Source: Bacteroidetes bacterium MED-G20 (GTDB lineage: Bacteria; Bacteroidota; Bacteroidia; Flavobacteriales_D; Parvicellaceae). From it: 55,587 nt of DNA. The notes below the pieces were generated by a model. The model made no database searches, had not been told where the DNA came from, and saw only the letters and a list, made by a program, of their open reading frames with translations. This document shows, piece after piece, positions 7,707-16,097 of this stretch (its first letter is position 1; each line of letters begins with the position of its first letter). The stretch is from the NCBI GenBank assembly GCA_002457645.1, contig NTKH01000002.1, positions 1 through 55,587 of the forward strand, in the 5' to 3' direction. Made by a program: the position numbers and the translations under genes.

Positions 7707-9542
7707 CTATAACTTTCTGGAAACTTTTCGAAGTGTACTTCCACTAGGAGCAGATTCTTTCACTTTTGCTTTAAGCTCTCCTTTCCTAGTTTTTTTCTTT
7801 TTCTTTTTCTTTTCAGATTTACTATTATAATCTGCTTTAGAGTTCGACTTTTTACTTTTTTCTGATCTAGATTTTTGGTTTGAATTACCTTTAGAATTAT
7901 AATCTGTTCTTTTGGGAGCTGAATTAGTTGTTCTACCTGTAGGTAGTACTGTTTTAGTAGAAGACCCTCCTTTATCTTTTTTACTAGCGGCTGGAGTGAC
8001 AGTTGATTCTCCGTTATTTTCTTCACCACTGCTAACTGAACTAGCCCTGTTTTCATCAGCGTCATCAGATGGCTTTTTCTTCTTATCTCTTCCAAACGTT
8101 AAATTAATTCCAAAATGAACTTGACCATTTCTGACTTTTTTAGTTTCTATATTAATACTAGATGAACCATTATTATTAAGAAAGTTATCTCTTGTGTTTA
8201 GTGTTCCAAAAGCTAAAATATTGTCTGTAAGTACATATATTTCAAATGGACCAAGATTTAACGATATACCAGCACCAAAATTAGAATAACTTCTATTATA
8301 AATAGAATAGCTAGCAGTAGCAGAAAGAAAATTCCCAAGATGATAATTATAAGCTACTCCCAAACCTCTTCTCCATCGCTTTCTAACAAAAGAAGAATAA
8401 AAACTAAGAGAAACAAAATTATTATGGTCTACAATATACTCCATTGAGGCATAAATTTTTGTTCTTAATGAAGTGCTGTAACTAGGGTTGGAGTATTGGT
8501 AATTATCTTTAAGAGATTCTTCAATAGAATCTTCTAAAATTTCCTTTAGAAAACTTACGCTTGTCCCATCTCCAAAAATTGATATCGGATTTGAAATACC
8601 ATCATATGTATAATCCCAAGCCGAAAGATAGGAGTTTGCGGTGTAGCTATTCCAATTAATAAATCCAAAATCTAATACTGAAAATTCTAATAAGAGTTTA
8701 TCATTTACATGATAATTAAATCCAAGATCTATTCCTAAACCTCGATTATTTCTATTGAACAAATAATTATTAATATAATTTTGATCCAATCCAGATTGTT
8801 GCATTTGTAGAGAATCTCCTGTATCTATGGCGCCAATAGCTGGGATATCTCCATCAACCATCACTAGCGGTAGTCCAGCTGTTCTAAAATCAAAACTCAT
8901 ATCAAATGTTAGTGCGTGAGTATTCTGGTCTGTTGTTATTCCCATGTAACTAACATCAGTGGTAAAATTCTCCATGCCATATAAATATTTCAACCTTGCT
9001 CCATAAGAAAATTTATGATGCACATCATGAACCCAGTGAACCGCATATTCCCTCCAGTGTGTGAAATCAAATCCTAATCCATCAAATGAGGCTCTTTTAC
9101 CAAGAAGATTATTACCATTTCCTTCTAAACCTAGAATAATTAAATCCTTTGGGTAGTTAAAAGTAAAATCAAATTTCTCTGTGACATTGAAGGAAAAGAA
9201 ATTATTTTCTTTTTTAAACCCTAAAAAAATTAGATCTGTACTTCCATTTAAAATAAAAAAATTTTCGCTCGCCATTTTAGATATTGCATTATCTACATCT
9301 GGCATCATAATTCCATTAGCATTTTGATAAAAAAGATCTCCCATTGAAAATCCAGTGTTAAATGCTGAGCCATAAATACTCGAAATAATAGGCAATCCAA
9401 TATCTAATTTAGAATCTGGGAAAGAAGCCGGATCTACCTGAGTAATTTGAGGAATAGAAGGCATGTGATACAAGATGAAGTCTTGTTGAGCTAAAACTCT
9501 ATTGAGCAAAAATAAAGTAGATATTAAAATTATTTTTTTCAT
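7707..9542 (-). CDS. DUF5723 family outer-membrane beta-barrel protein with polybasic C-terminal tail
   Basis: The protein is about 611 residues: signal peptide (MKKIILISTLFLLNRVLA), then about 470 residues of alternating amphipathic strands typical of a porin- or PorV-like Bacteroidota barrel (DUF5723 from memory; QVDPASFPDSKLDIGLP near the start). The last ~115 residues change completely to a low-complexity tail rich in Lys, Ser and Asn, including a run of seven Lys and a duplicated DYNSK. The ATG at 9542 shares one base with the TGA of the upstream lipoprotein gene, so the two are coupled. The tail is unusual for a barrel, whose last strand is normally at or near the C-terminus. It could bind acidic glycans or peptidoglycan; that is inference. 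Confidence 0.85.
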   Translation of the reverse strand: MKKIILISTLFLLNRVLAQQDFILYHMPSIPQITQVDPASFPDSKLDIGLPIISSIYGSAFNTGFSMGDLFYQNANGIMMPDVDNAISKMASENFFILNGSTDLIFLGFKKENNFFSFNVTEKFDFTFNYPKDLIILGLEGNGNNLLGKRASFDGLGFDFTHWREYAVHWVHDVHHKFSYGARLKYLYGMENFTTDVSYMGITTDQNTHALTFDMSFDFRTAGLPLVMVDGDIPAIGAIDTGDSLQMQQSGLDQNYINNYLFNRNNRGLGIDLGFNYHVNDKLLLEFSVLDFGFINWNSYTANSYLSAWDYTYDGISNPISIFGDGTSVSFLKEILEDSIEESLKDNYQYSNPSYSTSLRTKIYASMEYIVDHNNFVSLSFYSSFVRKRWRRGLGVAYNYHLGNFLSATASYSIYNRSYSNFGAGISLNLGPFEIYVLTDNILAFGTLNTRDNFLNNNGSSSINIETKKVRNGQVHFGINLTFGRDKKKKPSDDADENRASSVSSGEENNGESTVTPAASKKDKGGSSTKTVLPTGRTTNSAPKRTDYNSKGNSNQKSRSEKSKKSNSKADYNSKSEKKKKKKKTRKGELKAKVKESAPSGSTLRKVSRKL

Positions 9543-11167
9543 CAAAATATTCTTCCAGAGACTAGTAACGCCATTGATAATCCTAACTTATAATCATTAT
9601 AAATTTTAACTGGCTGTTGATTGTTGTAATCAACTGTTCCAGCAGTTACAAGCAATATAACATGTTTGGTTTCATTTAAATTGTTTACACACCCTTCATC
9701 ACAAGCTAATTCAGTTATTGTTATAGTAGATGATTCTACTCTGCCATTTAAATCTAATGTCCCAGACTGAATAACTAAGGTGGAATCAGCAATTGAAGAG
9801 AGCTCATTGTAAGCGCTATCTAAAAGTTTAAGTGTAAATGTAACTTCAAGTGGCCAACCGTTTGTAGTGACAAATTTAATAACTGCTTCACTAATTTCTG
9901 TTTGTGAAGAAAACAACTCATCTACTTTGAAATCAAAAGGAATAGTATCCCCCATTTGCCATCCTCCAGCGTATCCTTCAAGAGGAAGAGTTATTTCTGT
10001 AGCTACTGAAATTTCGCTAGAACTTAGTACGAAATTGTTATTTGTTATTGTTGAATCTGCATTTACTACAACAACTGGATTACTTATAATTTGTTTTGGG
10101 GTTGCATTTATTAATTCATCTATGCTACTATTGCTAGCATTCATAGATAATATGGAGCTTACAGAATCACCTTCCACTATTGGTTGTTGAATCGTAGGAA
10201 AATAAAATGGTGCTGCTTGAAGATTGCCAGAAGCTGATGAATCATATAAAATGTCAGCTAAAAATAATCCTTGTAAATCTTCATAATACATTTGCTGCAT
10301 GCCCATGTTTGCTTTAAATCCAAAACTATTTTGTATGGTGTGTTTGATTTCTGGGTTTGTTAATAAAAAATCAATTGCATTTTCAGAATTTTTAAAAATA
10401 TCTATCTCCAGTGGTACAGAACCAAGATCAAATTGTTGGTATTTTAAATCTCCATAAATAGCTTCAAATTCAAGGTTATCCATAGAAAATGAAAAGCTTA
10501 AATCATCAGAAACATTGATTGGGCTTCCAGATCCATTGATGGTAACATCAAGATATACAACCATATCATTGTATCCATTGTTTCCCTTAGTCAAATCAAA
10601 ATTATAATTACTAAGATTAGCTTGAGTAACTGCAGAATTATTAGCATTAGCTATTAGGTTATCATTGTAGGAATTTCCTTGGTCGTTCACTAAGGAAGGT
10701 ATAGAAATACTAAGAACAACTTCGTGACTCAAATTGTTGACAATATTTATAGTAAGAATACCCTGAGAAAAAACAATAGCGGTTAATTCTTCACCGTTTG
10801 GGAATGAAAAAGCATTGATATTCGTATCTTGGAAATTAACTGATCCTGTAAAAACAGGGAGAGTACTTGGAGCGGGATTCACAGAAACTGAGAAAGATTG
10901 ATCAGGAATATCAATAATTTCTCCTGCATTAATAGTTGTTTTTGGAGTTACATAAGCTAAAAAAAGTTCCCCATTATTTCCGGTACTGATAATATCTCCA
11001 GTGTCACTTTGAAGCATGTCTTCAACATCAATCTCTGCGCTTATAAGAGGGATTGCAACATTATGATAAGTTTGTAAAGTAGATAAATCTACCTGCTCAC
11101 CCTTTTTACAGGAAAATAATATTAAAGAAAGTAATAACCCAGCAAATGTTTTATGAAGCATATTCAT
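9542..11167 (-). CDS. Large surface lipoprotein, beta-rich, unknown function
   Basis: The 541-residue protein starts with a lipoprotein signal (LLLSLILFSC) followed by KKGE. The remainder is beta-strand rich with many Ser, Thr and Asn, and its pattern of short repeated Ig-like sandwiches (FTGSVNFQD, VEFEAIYGD-like) suggests an extracellular fold. No catalytic motif is seen. It is the first gene of the apparent operon with the DUF5723 barrel, the ASST-like protein, the microprotein and the sulfotransferase. The pair lipoprotein plus barrel suggests a surface complex. About 157 bases separate it from the divergent transporter gene. Confidence 0.8.
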   Translation of the reverse strand: MNMLHKTFAGLLLSLILFSCKKGEQVDLSTLQTYHNVAIPLISAEIDVEDMLQSDTGDIISTGNNGELFLAYVTPKTTINAGEIIDIPDQSFSVSVNPAPSTLPVFTGSVNFQDTNINAFSFPNGEELTAIVFSQGILTINIVNNLSHEVVLSISIPSLVNDQGNSYNDNLIANANNSAVTQANLSNYNFDLTKGNNGYNDMVVYLDVTINGSGSPINVSDDLSFSFSMDNLEFEAIYGDLKYQQFDLGSVPLEIDIFKNSENAIDFLLTNPEIKHTIQNSFGFKANMGMQQMYYEDLQGLFLADILYDSSASGNLQAAPFYFPTIQQPIVEGDSVSSILSMNASNSSIDELINATPKQIISNPVVVVNADSTITNNNFVLSSSEISVATEITLPLEGYAGGWQMGDTIPFDFKVDELFSSQTEISEAVIKFVTTNGWPLEVTFTLKLLDSAYNELSSIADSTLVIQSGTLDLNGRVESSTITITELACDEGCVNNLNETKHVILLVTAGTVDYNNQQPVKIYNDYKLGLSMALLVSGRIF

Positions 11168-11324
11168 ATCTGTAAATAATTTCTAAAGTTAAAGAAATTC
11201 TTTCAAGTAGATAAAAAAAGTTAATCTTCTTAAATTGTTTTTAGTTGATATTTAAAGAAAACTAAATTTTAAAATTATCTTCAACTCTATTAAATATGAT
11301 ATTTTAAAATAAAAATACTATTGA

Positions 11325-12236
11325 TTGATTAGAAAATATAAATATTACCTCATTCTTCATTTCACCATCCTTATATGGGGATTTACAGGGATAATTGGTA
11401 AGATATTAGGTATCGGAGGTTTAAATTCAAGTGAAATTGTTTTTTGGAGAATGCTAATTGCATGGGTTACATTATTATTATTTTTAGCTATTAAAAAAGA
11501 ACAACTTAGACTTAACAAAAAAACACTTTTAAAATTTTTTGGGAACGGAGCGCTGATAGCCTTACACTGGTTCTTTTTTTTCGAGGCGATTGCGCTCTCC
11601 AATGTTTCTGTTGCTTTGGTATTTATGTCAACCACTGCTTTTTTCACCACTTTTGCCGAATGGGTTATTTACAGAAAGTCCTTTGATATAAAAGAACTAA
11701 TAACAGGTTTTTTAGTCATTGTAGGAATTGTGATTATTGTAAATGATCTGAACTATGAAAATCACCCTAAATACTTAAAAGCGGTAATTTTCGCCTTAAT
11801 TTCTGCTTTTTTAGCAGCTTTTTTTTCTGTTATAAATAGTGTCCTTGTTAAAGAAAATAAATCATCAGTCATCTCATTTTATGAACTATTCTTTGGGTTT
11901 TGTATTATATCTACCATTTTCTTATTAAATAAGTCTATTATTTTATCAGAGCTCTCACTTCAGCTTAATCAATTTGTTTGGCTACTTATTTTAGGGATAA
12001 TCTGTACTTCATTTGCTTTTTTATTAGGGGTTTATGTAATGAAATTTATTTCACCATATACGGTTAATCTCTCTGTAAATTTAGAGCCCATTTATGCTAT
12101 TGTATTTGCTTTATTGATTTTTAAAGATTCCGAGCTAATGAATATGAATTTTTATATCGGATCCTTGATAGTAGTTGGATCTATCCTTTTGAATGCGCTT
12201 TTCAAAAAACAAAAAAAGCCACATAAAGTGGCTTAA
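11325..12236 (+). CDS. EamA/DMT-family membrane transporter
   Basis: The 303-residue protein has about ten hydrophobic helices arranged as two five-helix EamA repeats (YYLILHFTILIWGFTGIIGK; later FAFLLGVYVMKFISPYTVNL and PIYAIVFALLIFKDSE). These features define the drug/metabolite transporter superfamily, whose members export amino acids, nucleosides or other metabolites; the substrate cannot be told. The start is TTG at 11325, since no in-frame ATG precedes the first helix and upstream frames are closed. The final codons contain a hairpin that serves as terminator for the opposite-strand superoxide dismutase gene. Confidence 0.9.
   Translation: MIRKYKYYLILHFTILIWGFTGIIGKILGIGGLNSSEIVFWRMLIAWVTLLLFLAIKKEQLRLNKKTLLKFFGNGALIALHWFFFFEAIALSNVSVALVFMSTTAFFTTFAEWVIYRKSFDIKELITGFLVIVGIVIIVNDLNYENHPKYLKAVIFALISAFLAAFFSVINSVLVKENKSSVISFYELFFGFCIISTIFLLNKSIILSELSLQLNQFVWLLILGIICTSFAFLLGVYVMKFISPYTVNLSVNLEPIYAIVFALLIFKDSELMNMNFYIGSLIVVGSILLNALFKKQKKPHKVA
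12209..12234 (-). terminator. Rho-independent terminator of the superoxide dismutase gene, inside the transporter 3' end
   Basis: On the minus strand the sequence reads AAGCCAC, a five-base loop (TTTAT), GTGGCTT and then a run of T. The 7-bp stem lies 24 bases beyond the sod stop codon. On the plus strand the stem is followed by AATACA, so it works only leftward. It is embedded in the last codons of the EamA gene. Confidence 0.8.
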
Positions 12237-12257
12237 TACAGAGTATCTTAAAAGTAT

Positions 12258-12860
12258 TTATTTGTCATAATTTTTCTGGACTTCTTCCCAAGAAACTACG
12301 TTAAAAAAAGCTTCAATGTAATCCGGTCTTCTATTTTGATAATTTAGATAATAAGCATGTTCCCAAACATCAATTCCTAGTATTGGAGTTCCTTCACAGG
12401 CAACACCTGGCATTAACGGGTTGTCTTGATTAGGAGTTGAGCAAACCTCTAACTTTCCACCTTCTAAAACACAAAGCCATGCCCATCCAGATCCAAATTG
12501 AGTTGCTGCTGCTTTAGAAAAAGTATCTTTAAAGTTATCAAATGATCCAAAATCTCTGTTTATTGCATCTGCAAGAGATCCTGTTGGCAATCCACCACCA
12601 TTTGGAGACATTACTTTCCAAAAAAGGGAGTGGTTGTAAAATCCACCACCATTATTTCTTATGGCTCCATTTGACATATTAAGTGTGGTCATCAATTCAT
12701 CTATCGAAGCATCAGAATGATCAGTCCCTTCAAGGGCAGCGTTAAGCTTTGCTGTATATCCAGCATGATGTTTTCCATGATGTATTTCCATAGTTTTTTG
12801 ATCTATGTGAGGCTCAAGTGCATCATGATTGTAGTCTAATTGGGGTAACTCAAAAGGCAT
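12258..12860 (-). CDS. sodA: Superoxide dismutase, Fe/Mn family
   Basis: The enzyme dismutates superoxide to peroxide and oxygen in the cytosol. Visible family motifs are [18 protein letters not shown] at the start, the metal-binding His in [28 protein letters not shown], and the closing metal site [28 protein letters not shown] matches the Mn-type outer-sphere Gln region, but metal preference (Mn, Fe or both) cannot be read with certainty. The frame extends 11 codons upstream to another ATG (12893), but the [10 protein letters not shown] start fits the family, and a -7-like promoter element at 12896-12903 would place transcription initiation at or inside the longer form. The length (200 residues) is normal. 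Confidence 0.95.
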   Translation of the reverse strand: MPFELPQLDYNHDALEPHIDQKTMEIHHGKHHAGYTAKLNAALEGTDHSDASIDELMTTLNMSNGAIRNNGGGFYNHSLFWKVMSPNGGGLPTGSLADAINRDFGSFDNFKDTFSKAAATQFGSGWAWLCVLEGGKLEVCSTPNQDNPLMPGVACEGTPILGIDVWEHAYYLNYQNRRPDYIEAFFNVVSWEEVQKNYDK

Positions 12861-12895
12861 ATTAATATAGTTTAAATTCGTAAATATTTTCATTA

Positions 12896-12903
12896 CAAAG
12901 CTA
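12896..12903 (-). promoter_or_regulatory. Putative -7 element of the sod promoter
   Basis: The minus strand reads TAGCTTTG, a perfect match to the Bacteroidota TAnnTTTG -7 box. It lies 36 bases before the chosen sod ATG. No good TTG -33 box is visible at the right spacing. Confidence 0.45.
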
Positions 12904-12917
12904 TTGAAAATTTGTTT

Positions 12918-12925
12918 TAAATTTG
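12918..12925 (+). promoter_or_regulatory. Putative -7 element of the tadA promoter
   Basis: TAAATTTG matches TAnnTTTG and ends 15 bases before the tadA ATG, predicting a very short leader. Such matches are common in AT-rich DNA, and the -33 box is not convincing. Confidence 0.35.
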
Positions 12926-12940
12926 ATAATAAACTGTTAA

Positions 12941-13381
12941 ATGAGTGTATTTGGCCATGAATATTTTATGCGAAAAGCATTAAGAGAAGCCCAAATTGCT
13001 TATCATAACGATGAAGTTCCAGTTGGTGCTGTTATTGTCTACGAAAATAAAATTATCGCAAAAGGTCATAATCTTTGTGAAAAACTAATAGATTTTACTG
13101 CTCACGCAGAAATGCAAGCCATAACTTCTGCAAGTAATTTCTTGCAAAATAAATACCTAAATAACTGTTCCTTGTATGTCACTTTAGAGCCATGTGTAAT
13201 GTGCGCAGGTGCTGCTTTCTGGACAAGAATTGGGACCTTAATTTATGGTGCTTCAGATGAAAAAAGAGGGTTTTCCAAAATTAAAAAAAGCATTATACAT
13301 CCAAAAACATTAGTGATTTCTTCTGTACTAGAAAATGAATGCAGTATATTATTGAAAGATTTTTTTCAAAATAAAAGATAA
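12941..13381 (+). CDS. tadA: tRNA-specific adenosine deaminase (A34 to I34)
   Basis: TadA deaminates the wobble adenosine of tRNA-Arg(ACG) to inosine. The 146-residue protein carries the deaminase zinc site: HAE (H55, E57) and PCVMCAGA (C85, C88). It also has the substrate-binding [10 protein letters not shown] strand near residue 24. Length is normal and the ATG start is supported by the family N-terminus ([13 protein letters not shown]). It is divergent from the superoxide dismutase gene across an 80-base shared promoter region. Confidence 0.95.
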   Translation: MSVFGHEYFMRKALREAQIAYHNDEVPVGAVIVYENKIIAKGHNLCEKLIDFTAHAEMQAITSASNFLQNKYLNNCSLYVTLEPCVMCAGAAFWTRIGTLIYGASDEKRGFSKIKKSIIHPKTLVISSVLENECSILLKDFFQNKR

Positions 13382-13454
13382 GTTTTTAAGAACTTTAACA
13401 TTTTAAATTTATTCTTAATCATTTTATTAAATACTTTTAACAAAAAAATTTAAT

Positions 13455-13868
13455 ATGTATCCAGAAGAAGTAGTTGCTCCATTCAGAGAAGATTTAACGT
13501 CAAAAGGTTTTAAAGAACTTACCTCAGCTGAAGAAGTCGATAATCAATTAAACTCTAATGAAGGCACCAAATTAGTAGTTATCAATTCAGTATGTGGTTG
13601 TGCCGCAAGAAATGCGAGACCAGCTGCAAAAATGGCTATTGAAAATGATCAAAAACCAGATGAAATTTTTACTGTTTTTGCTGGTTTCCATAATGAGGCT
13701 ACTAACCAAGTAAGGAAATATTGTCTTCCCTACCCCCCATCATCACCAAGTATGGCTCTTTTTAAAGATGGGAAATTAGTTCATTTTATAGAAAGACATC
13801 ACATAGAAGGTCAGCCTGCCGAAGTAATTGCAGAAAACTTGACAGAAGCTTTTAAAGAATATTGTTAG
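13455..13868 (+). CDS. BrxA/BrxB-type bacilliredoxin
   Basis: This 137-residue thioredoxin-fold protein has the diagnostic CGC motif (VINSVCGCAARNARPA, C47-G48-C49). The family, known from Bacillus YphP/YqiW, removes bacillithiol or similar low-molecular-weight thiols from proteins after oxidative stress. A nearby superoxide dismutase fits a redox theme, but the two are on opposite strands. The end overlaps the convergent gatC stop by 4 bases. Confidence 0.93.
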   Translation: MYPEEVVAPFREDLTSKGFKELTSAEEVDNQLNSNEGTKLVVINSVCGCAARNARPAAKMAIENDQKPDEIFTVFAGFHNEATNQVRKYCLPYPPSSPSMALFKDGKLVHFIERHHIEGQPAEVIAENLTEAFKEYC

Positions 13869-14158
13869 CCTTTATCTAAAACTTTAGGAAGTTTAAAATA
13901 GGTTCCATCTTTAGTTGGACTATTGAAGAGCGCTGCTTTCTGAGAAAGCATATCATCTATTTGATCTTCTCTCCAAATATTAGCTTCTTCATTAATATGA
14001 ATAAGAGGTTCTACTCCACTGGTATCCAAGTTTTCAAGTTGATTAATAAAATCTAGCATTTTCGATAAGTCTTTGGAAATCAAATCCATTTCGTTTTCAT
14101 TAAAATTTAGCTTTGATAAACTAGCTAGTTTTGATATTGCTTCTCTATTAATTTCCAC
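13865..14158 (-). CDS. gatC: Asp/Glu-tRNA amidotransferase subunit C
   Basis: The 97-residue protein matches GatC: ISKLASLSKLNFNENEMD at the start, DLSKMLDFINQLENLDTSG, then VEPLIHINEEANIWREDQ. GatC bridges GatA and GatB in the complex that converts Glu-tRNA(Gln) and Asp-tRNA(Asn) to the amides. The start codon is GTG at 14158, inside the end of plsC, so the gene is translationally coupled to plsC (11-base overlap). gatA is 10 kb away and gatB is not in the window. Confidence 0.92.
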   Translation of the reverse strand: MEINREAISKLASLSKLNFNENEMDLISKDLSKMLDFINQLENLDTSGVEPLIHINEEANIWREDQIDDMLSQKAALFNSPTKDGTYFKLPKVLDKG

Positions 14159-14885
14159 TATTTAACTCGTTATTTATAATATTAAAAGTTTGCTCCCTCA
14201 AATTTACTAAATCTTTTCTAGTTAAATTATCAATTGATATAGGTTGGTGCACGATAATATTTGCTGTTCCAGGTTTGGCATTGCCGGATATATCTTTATG
14301 ATCTGTAAATAAATCATAATTATTTTTAAAAGTAACTGGTAAAATTGGACAACTTGTATCAATAGCTAATTGAAAAGCTCCATTTTTAAACTTTCTCATT
14401 ACTTTTTCTGAATTATCCCATCCTCCTTCGGGAAATATCACCACACTTCTGCCCTTCTTTATCTCTTTTTCAGCAATAATTAAACATTCCGCTGCTCTGG
14501 TTTTACTGTCTCTATAAACGGGAATATCTACTCCCCTTTTGAAAAAGATGTTGATTACAGGCCATTTTAATAACTCTGATTTCCCTAAAAAAGCAAAATC
14601 TATGTCAATTACTAAGTACATTAAAACAATATCAAGGTAGGACTTGTGATTGGCACAAATTATATAGTTATCATTGGAATTTAAATTGGAAAGAAAGGTT
14701 ACTTTGGTCTTAATTCCAATGGCTTTAGACATGTAAGTAGCCCAAAAAGTTTTAATTCTTTTAGCAACTAAATTTTTTCTCTTTCCTCTTACAAATAAGA
14801 ATATAGGAATTGATAAAATTATACAAAATACTATGTATATCAATCCGAAGTATAAATAAAAAAGATATGATAATATTTTTTTCAA
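14148..14885 (-). CDS. plsC: 1-acyl-sn-glycerol-3-phosphate acyltransferase
   Basis: The enzyme acylates lysophosphatidic acid to phosphatidic acid at the inner membrane. The 245-residue protein has an N-terminal hydrophobic anchor (LIYIVFCIILSIPIFLFV), the catalytic NHxxxxD box (NHKSYLD, H80 and D85) and the glycerophosphate-binding VVIFPEGG box. The only start before the first helix is TTG at 14885. It is upstream of and overlaps gatC. Confidence 0.9.
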   Translation of the reverse strand: MKKILSYLFYLYFGLIYIVFCIILSIPIFLFVRGKRKNLVAKRIKTFWATYMSKAIGIKTKVTFLSNLNSNDNYIICANHKSYLDIVLMYLVIDIDFAFLGKSELLKWPVINIFFKRGVDIPVYRDSKTRAAECLIIAEKEIKKGRSVVIFPEGGWDNSEKVMRKFKNGAFQLAIDTSCPILPVTFKNNYDLFTDHKDISGNAKPGTANIIVHQPISIDNLTRKDLVNLREQTFNIINNELNSGN

Positions 14886-14922
14886 AAAAATTGATAACTT
14901 ATTTTAAAAATTAAATAAAATT

Positions 14923-15021
14923 ATGAAAAAAATATACCTTTTAACATTAACAATAGGCTTTCTTTCCTCATTTAGCATAACAACTGATGATGTCTCAAAT
15001 AAGGGAATACAAAAAGGATAA
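14923..15021 (+). CDS. Possible 32-residue exported peptide
   Basis: The frame MKKIYLLTLTIGFLSSFS followed by ITTDDVSNKGIQKG has the charge, hydrophobic core and small-residue end of a signal peptide, leaving about a dozen mature residues. An AT-rich tract precedes the ATG. It lies alone in the gap between the divergent plsC and trpS genes. Coding is supported only by composition and layout; it may be a remnant of a longer gene or non-coding. Confidence 0.4.
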   Translation: MKKIYLLTLTIGFLSSFSITTDDVSNKGIQKG

Positions 15022-15122
15022 TATTATAAGATTTCAATTTAAAACTCAAAAAAATTAGTCCCAAATATTTCATTATATATTAATAAAATCCAACTAAATT
15101 TACATAACAATTAAGTAATAAA

Positions 15123-16097
15123 ATGTCAAGAATTTTAACAGGTGTTCAAAGCACAGGGAGGCCACATTTAGGTAATATATTAGGGGCCATAATTCCGGCC
15201 ATAGAATTGGCTAACAAGCGGCAAAATGATTCTTTTTTATTTATTGCTGATCTTCATTCGCTAACTCAAGTTAAGGACTCAAAGGAGCTTAAAGAAAATA
15301 CTTTACAAGTGGCTGCAACATGGCTAGCTTGCGGTTTAAATAAAGAAACAACTACTTTTTACCGCCAATCAGACGTTCCCCAATGTGCAGAACTTGCGTG
15401 GTATTTGAATTGTCATTTCCCCTACCAAAGGCTAAAGCTGGCACATTCTTTTAAAGATAAAGCTGATCGGCTAGAAGATGTTAATTCTGGGCTTTTTTCT
15501 TACCCCATGCTTATGGCTGCAGATATTTTACTTTACGACGCAGAATATGTTCCTGTAGGAAAAGATCAATTACAACATCTAGAAATGACTAAAGATGTTG
15601 CTTCAAGAATGAATCATAAATATGGTGAAATCTTTACTTTGCCTGAGTCTATTTTGCAAAAAAATACTCAGCTAATCCCTGGTACTGATGGACAAAAAAT
15701 GAGTAAATCGAGAAATAATACCATTGATATATTTGATACAGAAAAAAATATAAAGAAAAATATCAATAGAAATATAATTACTGATAATTCTCCTCTAGAA
15801 AAACCCAAAGATCCTAATAATGCTACTGTTTTTAAATTATTCAAATTATTAGCTTCCGAAAAAAAGAGCAAAGCGATGGAGGATAATCTTATAGCAGGCG
15901 GATATGGCTGGGGCCATGCAAAAAAGGAGTTATTTGAAGAAATTATTCAAAAATATGGACCACAAAGAGAAAAATTTAATCATTTCTTAAATAATCCTAA
16001 TGAAGTAGAAGAAGTCTTACATCAAGGAGCAATAAAAGCAAAAAAGGTGGCTAATGCCACCTTAAGTAGAGTTAGAAAAAATTTAGGGTACAATTAA
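15123..16097 (+). CDS. trpS: Tryptophanyl-tRNA synthetase
   Basis: This class I synthetase charges tRNA-Trp. The HIGH-type motif is PHLGN (residues 14-18) after the TGVQSTGR start, and the KMSKS loop is KMSKS at 192-196, followed by RNNTIDIF. Other family motifs are YQRLKLAHSFKDKA and VPVGKDQLQHLE. The length of 324 residues is normal. It ends convergent with the aldehyde dehydrogenase gene, the two stops sharing TTAA. Confidence 0.97.
   Translation: MSRILTGVQSTGRPHLGNILGAIIPAIELANKRQNDSFLFIADLHSLTQVKDSKELKENTLQVAATWLACGLNKETTTFYRQSDVPQCAELAWYLNCHFPYQRLKLAHSFKDKADRLEDVNSGLFSYPMLMAADILLYDAEYVPVGKDQLQHLEMTKDVASRMNHKYGEIFTLPESILQKNTQLIPGTDGQKMSKSRNNTIDIFDTEKNIKKNINRNIITDNSPLEKPKDPNNATVFKLFKLLASEKKSKAMEDNLIAGGYGWGHAKKELFEEIIQKYGPQREKFNHFLNNPNEVEEVLHQGAIKAKKVANATLSRVRKNLGYN

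Noticed and set aside
7760-8118. Overlapping frames on both strands in the DUF5723 tail region
   Set aside because: They arise from the low-complexity Lys/Ser codons of the real gene and have no family features or start context.
11357-11650. 97-codon minus-strand frame inside the EamA gene
   Set aside because: Antisense shadow of a well-supported transporter with no recognisable domain.
12861-12893. Longer N-terminus for superoxide dismutase
   Set aside because: The family starts at [10 protein letters not shown], and a promoter-like element would place initiation at or inside the longer form.
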